Notes under the pieces: generated by a model
Told to the model about the DNA's origin: nothing
Seen by the model: only the letters and a program-made list of their open reading frames with translations
Databases searched by the model: none
From: Caprella mutica
Lineage: Eukaryota; Arthropoda; Malacostraca; Amphipoda; Caprellidae
NCBI GenBank assembly: GCA_947561585.1
Contig: CANNZV010002342.1
Span: 24 to 64,023 of the forward strand
Direction: 5' to 3'
DNA: 64,000 bases
In this document: positions 47,816-56,871 of the stretch, piece by piece
How the letters are laid out: each line of letters starts with the position of its first letter
Numbering within the stretch: the first letter of the stretch is position 1
Position numbers and translations under genes: made by a program

Positions 47816-48509
47816 TCCAAATAAAAAGTTCATCGCTTCTTTACCTTTTAATGTTCCTCATTACGGCACTTACACATTTTAGTACAATGATATCTTTGTT
47901 AATCGTATGTTCGTATATGATATACTATATACAACTGTAATTTGAATAAAACACTTTAAATGAAAGCAATGTTAAAATAGTTCATATTTCAACATAATTT
48001 GATAATATAATACGAGTTAAATGATAAATAGTAACAAGTCATAACAATTTATACTGGAATAGTAATTATTTTTCAAATTGAATATATCAATCATGCTGTC
48101 ATATTTATAAGGTCATTATCTTTTTCACTAAATAATAATGACAATAATTTAGGGACATTTATACACTAAATGTCAGCGAAAATATCAATCTATTTCAGTA
48201 AAGTAGTTATCAAGTAACTCCAAATAGAGGAAACCAACGATCATAATTTATAAAATTAATTTAGTATAAAGCGAATGAAAAATATTATAATTTGCGCCTA
48301 ATTTATAGTTTGTAGTGAATGTAGTTTAAAGTAAGAGAACAAGCCCGTATAGTGAACAAGTTTACCTGTCTACTATTCGGGTAGCTCCTCACTCAGGACT
48401 TTACATTAACTAAAGAGTATTCCACTGAACAGGTGTTCTACTCTGCGATGGTTATAGATACACTGTTCGTTATTGCATTATGATAATTGATGAATTATTT
48501 TGTACTCAC

Positions 48510-48659
48510 CTTTGATGAAGTCAACTGCTTTCTCAAGTCCATAGGAATCCTGGTCACAATCATCGTGAATAAACGCCCCTAAGGTGATGTTTGGGATGAA
48601 TCCCTTGCGATTGATGTGGTCCAGAGTGAAGAGCATCGTCTCAAGCGCCTGAACACCCC
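48510..48659 (-). CDS. mtt: mtt-like metabotropic glutamate receptor-like GPCR, exon 2
   Basis: A 150-bp exon (50 codons, phase 1 to phase 1). The acceptor is 'ctctgtgtgtctacag' (AG at 48661-48660) and the donor is CAAAG then GTGAGTA (GT at 48509-48508). Joined to exon 1 it reads on seamlessly: G|GG at the junction restores a Gly-Gly-Val-Gln-Ala-Leu-Glu sequence. The product is the first part of the class C GPCR Venus-flytrap ligand-binding domain, with a helix containing GGVQALETMLFTLDHIN and a strand-loop PNITLGAFIHDDCDQDSYG ending VDFIKG. The DDC..D(S/T)YGLE..VDFIKG pattern fits the insect mangetout/mGluR-B type better than the canonical glutamate receptor (which has DTCSRDTYALEQ). An open frame begins at an ATG at 48669, but that is intronic. 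The paralogue call rests on memory of these families. Confidence 0.85.
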
Positions 48660-48724
48660 CTGTAGACACACAGAGATGTGATAAATAACTAATTTTTTAG
48701 ATAGCTATTACTTAAAAACTAAGG

Positions 48725-48985
48725 CTTGTAAGTCATACGTCGTCAACTGTGAACCAGACAAAGCTTAGCTAAGTCGTTGGTAATCAACTGAGGACCAATC
48801 ACAGTATAGTTAAGTAATACGTCATCAACTGTGGGTCAATCACAGCATAGCTGAGTTCTATGTACGTCATCAACTGTGGACCAATCAGAGCATAGCTGAG
48901 CTCTAAGTCATCAACTGTGGACCAATCACAGCATAGCTGAGCTCTAAGTCATCAACTGTGGACCAATCACAGCACTGAACTGTAA
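48725..48985. repeat. 41-bp imperfect tandem repeat next to the exon 2 acceptor
   Basis: About six copies of a 37-47 bp unit containing 'catcaactgtggaccaatca' and 'cagcatagctgagctctaag'. The last two copies are identical, at a period of 41 bp. The array stops about 65 bp from the 3' splice site of exon 2. CCAATCACAGC also occurs in the palindrome of the CCCTAATGAG MITE family, which may be chance or a remnant. Confidence 0.88.
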
Positions 48986-50469
48986 CGACTGAACAAGACT
49001 CACTGAATCTTGTAATTGAGCAGGCAAGAAATAAAATACGAGCAAGGTTTAATAAAATAAAATACTGCACTCATTTTTTAAATTATTATATAGTAAATTT
49101 TATTCAGGCGTCATAATTATCAAAATTGATGAAAAATAAAGAATTGAGTGACGCATGTATTTACTAGTTGCCGGATGCAAGTGTTTCTGTTCGTACAAAT
49201 ATTTTAACCCTAGTCAGGCTGACGAAATTTAGCTCTCTAAAAGACTGAGTGCCAAGGATAGGAAAATTAGAGTATGACAATTTACAAATATATCTAATGA
49301 AAAATGTCATGATATCTTTGTTGATTTAAATCATGTACAAATATTTAATCGCTAATATAAAGTTTTGACGAGCTCAAACTGCTCAGTGAGTATTTTCTCA
49401 AAGAAACTGAAGTTTATCTCATCAAATATTGGAATTTCTAACAAAGTGTGATGTTATTTACTCAATTTCTTCGAGGAATTTCTCTTTCAATTAAAGTCCA
49501 TTAACAAAAAATTTCTTCGCTATTTGATGCAGACAAGCAATAAAAAATCAACTCAAATATGAAAAAAAAACTGTTAGTTTCAATGTACAGGTTTTATTTT
49601 TTTATTTTTAAAAGTGTAGAATTATATTTTGTTTGAAAAATGATGACAGAAACATTATGAATTTAATTTGAATTCCATCATTAATTATAATTTAGACTGT
49701 CGATGTCGCAATAAGTCTTAATATTAATTGAGATGTGTCTTCAAAAAGTTATTTCCTTAAGTATGCAGAAGAATCAATAAAAGCATTAATCATGCATTTA
49801 AAATATATTGATTATCAAATTGACTAATTCTGTTTTTAAAGAAAAACTACTTTCAAAATTTCATTTTGACCAAATAATAACAAAATAATAATAAAGAGTA
49901 AACTAATTAAGAAAATTGAAAGAAGATCATATCAATCAGTAAAATGATTATTAAAGTTTGATATTTTACTCCTGCAATTGATTCACTAGTTAATAATTCA
50001 GTGTAGAGGCTTCAGTTGTTGTTTCGTCTCTCTTTCTCGCTGACGAAATAAAATTGGAAAAGTTTGAATGTCCTAAATTGTTGCAGATGAAAGTACTCGA
50101 ATGGACAAAGTTTATTTCGTTTTAGTTTACTGGAGTAATTTGTTTCAACAACAAAAAAAGAAGATTGATCACTTTTTTCACATAAACTGTTTGTTTCATT
50201 GTGATGTTTGTTTCAAGATGTAATGGAAGTGAGACGTTATTATTAAAATAAACATGACATTTCGGTATCACAAACTATTCTTTATTGATTGATACATTAA
50301 TTTTTCTCAGTCAGAACAAGATTTTTTTTCATATTGGTGCTCCTTAATAATAATCGGTCTGTCTAAGATTTAAAAACAAAGTAAACATCGCAAAATATTT
50401 TTCAGATACTCTCTCTACAGTCTAAACATTATACACGCATAATGTAATATATTTTAAAGTTAACTATTA

Positions 50470-50725
50470 TTGGATTGGTCGGCAAGGAGGAGGAGCAAAC
50501 AGGGGCAGGGCACTAAACCATTTCTGATTCTTTTAAGAGTTTAATTGAATTAGTTTTCAAATAATAAGAACATTGAACTCTTATTTGTGATGTAGTTTGT
50601 TGTATCCGCTAATGTGTTGTACTGCACACTTCATGATTGTTTACCGACTTGCCATTGGGTTTCAGGGGGCGGTACGCCGCCGTTTACACTTATTTGTCAA
50701 TCTCTATGGATAATCAATGAAGTAA
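50470..50725 (+). mobile_element. dispersed repeat family K, copy 2 (in intron 1)
   Basis: It runs from 'ggattggtcggcaaggaggaggagc' to 'caatctctatggataatcaatg', collinear with the inverted copy at 20925-21235 but with one arm of the GC-rich hairpin deleted. No coding capacity. Confidence 0.75.
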
Positions 50726-51458
50726 AATAACCTAAAAAAGATTATACCTACAAATCTATCTGGTAGAACAATATTTTGAAAGCAGTTCTTCCGTTTAATA
50801 GTTCTTCTATTTACCATTTCTTCTGTTCCTGTGAAATACAGAGACTAAATCTTGCTTCTCTTCTTTTGGATTCCAATAAAATTAGGGCCAGTTCTTGCTA
50901 TTAAATTATAGGCTACCAATGAGGGACTGCTCCCCAGAATGCTAAAATAATGCACACAGCCACACTTTATTTACTGGCCTCAGTTTATACTTCACGGGAG
51001 AATAAATTCAGAAAATGATGAAATTGGAGGATTGGATTATTGTCTGTGAAATAACTGAGATCGGTTTCTTATTTTGTTGTTAAAAGTTGAAATCAATGAC
51101 ATATAATTTATCAAAAAGTAAGTTGCTAACATTTCTCTATGAGTCGCAATTGCCAAATTGATAAATTTTCAACTGAAATTATGTACAGTAATTCTGTAAA
51201 TTTATTCCGTTTATTTTACCAACGATATATTATTTTATTATATATTTACCTTTATTAAATTTCAATCATTTTTTTTATAATAAAATCATAATCATTTAAA
51301 ATAATTCGTAATGAGCAAGTTAGTACACATACTAACAGACGGATACATTGAAATATTACGTTTATAAGATCAAATTGAGATAAGATCAAATTTATCTCCT
51401 GAAAAGAAGGAATTAGAGAGAAGTTTGATTATTCATTGAAATACGTTAATATTCTCAC

Positions 51459-52686
51459 CTTGAGGCATGATCTTCCCACAGGTCTGCTTGTCATCTCGCT
51501 CATGTACCATCATGAGAGCACCGAGAATAATGTCACCCTCTGTCTCACATATTGCGTGGTAAGGCCATTTCTCTTTGGATCCTTCCGTACTGTTTACACC
51601 TTTTCGAGATGTCGAGTTGGAGAGGGAGTGAATTATGCTACTCTTATCGCCAAGTGTGTTTTCCACTCCTACAGTCTCCGGAAAAGTGTCGCTATCGGAA
51701 GGTCGGATCATATTTCGATGGATGGAGTCGAAGCCTTGATGGATCACCTTGAAAGGATTGATGGATTCGGTTATTGGATTCATAACTCTTCTCGTCACCG
51801 GCGGACCGAAGTAAGGAAACTTTGTAGATGGTAATTCTGTGATACTAGTATATCCTTTCCCATACTGCTGAGCTTTTGGTTCTAAGAATACCTCTGCCAC
51901 ATCTGATTTATCGGACACTTGACTATTGTAACAAAAAACTGTGCCATCGGATGATGACAGACACTTTTCATCTTTATGGGAGTCATCAGTATTGATTCCT
52001 AATTTCTTACGATATTCTTTCAACTCTGAAATCTTTTTTCTGTGTTGTCTCAATTTTACTTTATCAATCATATCTTTGGCAAGAGGAAACACGAGCGACT
52101 GCTTATCATCACTCTTATTTATCTTTTTCTTCTTCTTCTTGCGTTGTGGTTTCTTTTCGATGAAAAGACCAGTTTCAAGCATAGAAGTATTCAGAACATT
52201 TTGGTTAAGTGTTTCGTTGAAGAAGTATTCTTCATGAGCTGCATCATGCATATAGTCAGCAGTTTCTCTGGAGGTAACAGGTTGAACTTCAGTTTCCAGA
52301 TTTGAATGTTCAGACGAATGGCGGTCAACTGATATTTCACGGACGAAACATTCAGAACAGTTCAGAGTATGATTTAAATCTTCTGTTCTTTTCTCTAATT
52401 GTTTATCAAAAACAGAAACGTTTTCTATTACTTCATTCTTGTCAGTATTAGAAGATACATCTTTTTCGTGGCTCTCAAGTGTAATATTTTCTTCATATTT
52501 TGTATTTGCTGCAATGGTCTTATATTCCTCGTGGAGACTCTTTTCCAAATTTCTTATCTCACTCAAAGACTCACTCTTCTGAACGGCTTCACGCACTGAT
52601 TTCTCAGAAACAATTCCTTGCATCGACAGAATAAAAACGCAACACAAAATCACACATTTCACTTTCATATTTTCAGCTGAGGGCAT
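51459..52686 (-). CDS. mtt: mtt-like metabotropic glutamate receptor-like GPCR, exon 1
   Basis: The first coding exon: 409 codons plus one base, with donor CTCAAG then GTGAGAA (GT at 51458-51457). The likely start is the ATG at 52686-52684. A second ATG six codons on gives a cleaner signal peptide (MKVKCVILCCVFILSMQG). Residues ~28-380 are a long hydrophilic extension with several N-X-S/T sites (NIT, NVS, NHT, NCS, NET, NTS, NST) and a strongly basic run (PQRKKKKKKINK). Only the last ~27 residues (GDIILGALMMVHERDDKQTC, then GKIMPQG) belong to the ligand-binding domain. Its first strand is normally near the N-terminus of class C receptors, so the extension is unusual. The receptor should continue through a cysteine-rich domain and seven TM helices in later exons not found here. 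The plus-strand frames of 66-132 residues over this exon are shadows. Confidence 0.8.
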
Positions 52687-53279
52687 TTTTCACTCCCAAT
52701 AATTCATAGCACTAAAAGCGTTCACAGGCACTTATAAAAATATTAACTCTGATAATATAGTTAATGATTATGTTAATGATATGTTCTGGAAAGAGATAAT
52801 GCATATATGAATATTATTCAATTATTGCGAAAAAATATTCAACTTAACCAACTTTTATTTCCAGCTAAACAATATTATTCCTAGTTAAAAAAAATCCTGA
52901 TTCATTCTCCATCATAAATTAATTAAAAATCCAATTCTTTCTTTAAATGTGTTTAAATATGCAGTGTTTATTTTTCTGTTTGCCATACTTTGACGCTGAA
53001 CTGTGAATACTTGAAATAAGAATTTAGAGGAAGCTAATATATTTTCTTGAAAATATGGTTTGTTACCTACAATTCATGCATAACTCACTTTTTTGAAATA
53101 GCACTAAAACCCTTCAAAAGGTTATCGACAGAAAGTGTTGAGAATAGCCTACGGGATCTTCTGGTCAAAGTCACATGCGTTTCAAGACGATCTTCGTCAC
53201 CCTCTCAATTGTTGCTTAGACATAATTTGCCCCAAACAGCTTCACACATTTTGTCAGTTATTTCATGGATTGTGTTCCG

Positions 53280-53500
53280 TGAGCCCTAATTGGCTCCTTC
53301 TCCTTCCATATAGTTGTGAGATGAATTATATCAAATTTCAAATTTTAAGAACTTTGAAACTCTCAAGATAGATAGTTTGTTGTATTTGCAAGTTTGTTGT
53401 ACTGTACACACTTCACGATTGTTCCATGACATAACAGGGAGTCACACTTATTGTTCAATCTCCATAGTCAAATAATGAGTTAGTAACATTAAAAACATTA
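53280..53500 (+). mobile_element. dispersed repeat family K, copy 3 (partial)
   Basis: 'attggctccttctccttcca', 'tagtttgttgtatttgcaag', 'tgttgtactgtacacacttca', 'caatctccatagtcaaataatg': the same order of blocks as 50470-50725, but lacking the left GC-rich part. Confidence 0.7.
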
Positions 53501-54499
53501 TCCTGAAAATCTTATCCGTAAGGAACAATATTTCTGTAACTATATTCTCAGTGGTAGTAAGCCATTACTTTTTAACATTACAGGTGCCACTCGTATCTGT
53601 CAGATGCGGTGGAATTATAATTCCTACCAGCTGATATAATTGACAAGAAATAAATGCGAATGTTAAAAAAAACATTAAAAAAACGGAATAAATTTGGCTA
53701 TATGATAAAGTTAGATTTATCAAATAAATAAATTACCTCATATGTATTGTGGAGCTCCACCCTTTTATTTCTATCTGAGGCAATGATTCAAAGTATGAAT
53801 AAAAAATATAGATAGGAATATTATAACACTAGCTTCAAGATGATATGCGATTTATAAAATCAAACATTTATCTTGTATTATACATTTGATCCAAAACACG
53901 TGTTACCTTAGTTCTGAATCACCTTATAAATATTATGTTACGTATTTTTAGTCATATAATAAAAAGGTAATAACAGATAAAATTCAGAATTATTTCTTGT
54001 ATAAATTTTATTTTATTTTTCAATTTGTGTTCTCTCTCTCAATGCATTAAATCTAAAGAATGTTGGCGCTAAATTGTCTTGAAGCAATAAACAAACCTTG
54101 CGATCACGAAATATTCTACTCTTAAAACTCGTGGATTGAAATATTTTTATATTTCAAGCTTCATAACAAGAATATTCCGACATCAAAGCTCCATTTCGGT
54201 GGGGGATGATGAAGAATTCCTGAAACGGAATGTCTTGTTAGTAGAATAAACATCAGTAAGGATAATCGTAAACGTTGTAGGAGGAAACCTAACCCAGAAC
54301 AATCCTAACTGAAATATTGAAACATAAACTTTACCTTTCCTAATATTCAACCCTAGTAACCAAGTCATTGCCGCGGGTAAACCAGTCCACATGGAAATAT
54401 AATAATAACTTTAATTTTAAACCAATTTGTAAACTTATTTTTCCTGACTTTTACTTCTCACACAATAATTTACTTATGATTAGACAGAGACGAAGGTGA

Positions 54500-54660
54500 T
54501 TAATAAATGCTCATATGAGCATTTATTAAAATATATGAGGAGTATAGGGTGTTTGAGTACATAAGGGTGAATGTCTCACCATAATCAGTTAACTGTAGCC
54601 CTTAGCGGCTTGGTATATTTGCGCACACCAAGCTCCGTACAGAGTTACAACCTAAGAAAT
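54500..54660 (+). mobile_element. dispersed repeat family E, copy 2
   Basis: The reverse of 26691-26880, with 'gagtatagggtg', 'gaatgtctcaccat', 'gtagcccttagcggctt' and 'gcgcacaccaagctccgtac'. A perfect palindrome, AATAAATGCTCATATGAGCATTTATT, sits at its left edge; the other copy has 'aataaatgctcataatatgag' there. Confidence 0.7.
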
Positions 54661-55585
54661 TTTATTTGTAACGAATAAATATCTAAAAGTCAATTCTGAT
54701 ATCTGGTTCTGCTCGTCAGTGGCAAGTTAAGGACTAAGTTACTTTGGTTAAATATGGGGAAAATTATGTATCAAATTGATAAATTTATTTTATATAATTG
54801 AATTGATATCATTCCTTTTTTACTTGGAAATGATATACCTCTCGATGTTGCCATATATTATCATATTGGCCAATGCTTTGGGTCTAGGCTGATTTTCCGA
54901 AAACGAATTGGCCGAAACCAAATTTTCCGAAAACTAATTCGTCGAAACGGATTTTCCGAATACGTGTTTGCCGAATCCCAAATTTGCCGAAAACCAATAT
55001 TCCGAAATACGGATTTGCCGAAGGACAATTTTTCCGAATGACGAATTGGTCGAAAATCAAATTTAATGTACTTATAAATAACATTTTGTGGGACTTTGTA
55101 GTTCTCATCATTATATCTTATGCATAAAAAACACATTTCTTTTATGAATATGACATTGCTATTGCTACATAAATTCATGTTCCACTAATTGGCATTACAA
55201 TAATAAGGTTGATAGAAATCAATGTTTTTAACTGAAACTAATATATTCATGCAAGTGCCACTGTCGTTGAAGCCATAGGTATATTGGGAAGATATAAACA
55301 TAACTAATAATTATGTTATTCATTACAAACAATTTTATATTTTAATCGCAATGAATGGAATAAATATTAATATGTCAGCCACAGCTTCTGTATGGAATAC
55401 TATTAACAACTGAATCCAAAATAAGAATCCCGTGCATGCTTTATATGGCGTAATTACACAAATAATTTTTGTTAAGTAATCACACAAAGTTGTTTACATT
55501 TAGTTCATTTAACTTGTTGTGATATATATCATTCCTACATTAAACCAAAGCACTATAAATGGATTATTCCCCAAAAAATGATTAA

Positions 55586-56420
55586 GGGGATGGTTTCCGG
55601 TATTTAGGATGTACCAATAATACTTGTCCGATTGAGCTGAGATTTTAACATAAGGTGTAAAGTGAAAAGAAATCATATGCTCTCTTTTGAGATTTTTTCA
55701 TTTTGGGGCCCCCCTCCCCCGTGGGGGTCGAAAAACCTTCTTTTTCGACCCCCCCCCGGGAAACTATAGAACGGCTTGGGGGTTGGTGCTACAGAAAAAT
55801 TTATTGAAGCTAATATGTTCTCTACTACTATCCTAAGGTCGTGGTGCAGCTTTTTTTTTGAATTTCTATCTGAAAAATTTTTTATTTGAATTTAAAAAAA
55901 AATTGTCATTTTTTTTTTTTTTTTTTTTTTTTCAAAAAAAATTAAGTTTATAGAAAAAGTTATAGGAAAAGGGCTTCACCACGACCTTAGGAATTTCGGT
56001 CTGAACATATTAGCTCTCATACATTTTTCTGTAGCACCAACCCCCAAAAAGTTCTATACTTTTGAACGTGGAGAATTTGAGAAAAAATGGTACTGAGATA
56101 ATGGAGGAAGAACAATATTTTTCAATAAATTTTTTAAATTTAAAAAAAAACTATATGCTTTTCGTCCCAGCCAAGAAGACTGGGACTCTTCAGTTATAAC
56201 TGAAGAGCAAAACGAGCGCGCACAGAGATTGTTAGTGGGTGAAACCCACTCTCTATAAGAGAATAACTCCCTAACCCCCAAACTGAGAAGCGCGTTTGAC
56301 ACACGTACAAACGTACTAGGTGAATGGAATTTTTTATGAGTTTTCTTTGGTAGATTTGCAGGGTAACTAAATTAAAAAAAAAAAAAACGAAAAAAATGGA
56401 AAATACCGGAAACCATTCCC
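55586..56420. mobile_element. 835-bp TTAA-flanked element nested in the foldback element
   Basis: The left end is GGGGATGGTTTCCGGTATTT. The right end on the other strand is GGGAATGGTTTCCGGTATTT, a 20-bp inverted repeat with one mismatch. TTAA lies immediately outside at 55582-55585 and 56421-56424. This is the piggyBac-type target. No transposase frame; the 82-91 residue minus frames at 56054-56469 have no recognised domain. It contains the internal hairpin at 55761-56056. Confidence 0.88.
55761..56056. other. large imperfect hairpin with T-rich centre
   Basis: The left arm (about 55761-55852) has 'ctatagaac', 'gggggttggtgctacagaaa', 'gctaatatgttc' and 'cctaaggtcgtggtg'. The right arm (about 55965-56056) has the same blocks inverted, at roughly 80% identity. 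The loop is a run of T and A stretches at 55853-55945. Homopolymer lengths in such a loop may be inaccurate in an assembly. Confidence 0.85.
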
Positions 56421-56871
56421 TTAAACACGTTGTAGTAACACACAATCTAAAAACAAGCCAAACGCTCAAATGAATGAAATATAATATGCACCCAAAACTG
56501 ACTGACTGATACTGACTGAATAAAGCTTGAACGTCTTTGAAATAAGAACAAAGACAAAGGATTATTTAGTGGTACAAAGAGTAACAGTTATAGATAGAAT
56601 AATTAAAGGATCAATTTTAGTGTAACTAAAGGTTATGATTTCGATATTTCGTTTCCTTTCTACAACTTTTTGTATATATTTACATTTGGTTTTAAATTGG
56701 TCTTTCGGTAAATTTGACTTTCGGAGAATTCGTCTTTCGGCAATTCTTCACTTCGGCGAATACGTTTTCGACAAATTTGGATTTCGGCCAATTCGTATTC
56801 GGAGAATCCGGTTCGGCGAATTAGTTTTCGGAGAATTTGGTTTCGGCAAATTCGTTTTCGGAAAATCTGCC

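Larger units (their letters stand above)
45565..48509. other. 3' flank of the TMEM179-like gene / intron or 3' flank of the mtt-like gene
   Basis: AT-rich. The minus-strand receptor gene must continue below 48510 (donor GTGAGT at 48509-48504). I searched this stretch on the minus strand for the next ligand-binding-domain exon and found none I could support. It contains the family S element at 47599-47815. Confidence 0.45.
48660..51458 (-). other. intron 1 of the mtt-like gene (2,799 bp)
   Basis: Bounded by the donor GTGAGA at 51458-51453 and the acceptor AG at 48661-48660. Both exon ends are phase 1. It holds the 41-bp repeat at 48725-48985 directly upstream of the acceptor, and a family K element at 50470-50725. 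The rest is AT-rich with nothing recognised. Confidence 0.85.
52687..54886. other. 5' flank of the mtt-like gene
   Basis: AT-rich. No TATA box or upstream leader exon could be assigned. It contains mobile-element copies at 53280-53500 and 54500-54660. The 69-80 residue frames here show no domain. Confidence 0.5.
54887..56871. mobile_element. ~2 kb foldback-like element with ~175-bp inverted arms
   Basis: The left arm (54887-55065) is built of degenerate 17-19 bp units around 'ttttccgaaaa' and 'gccgaaa'. The right arm (56700-56871) is its inverted counterpart. The outer ~70 bp of the two arms match at roughly 90%; the inner parts are about 65-75% alike and keep the same unit order. Long inverted arms made of subrepeats are the defining feature of foldback (FB/Galileo-type) elements. 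Flanking duplication is not clear. The centre has no transposase and carries a nested TTAA element. The open frames over the arms (75-105 residues left, 79-92 right) are repeat-derived. Confidence 0.82.

Noticed and set aside
51436..52599. Plus-strand frames of 66-132 residues
   Set aside because: Antisense shadows of receptor exon 1, which has a signal peptide, a domain and a matching splice donor.
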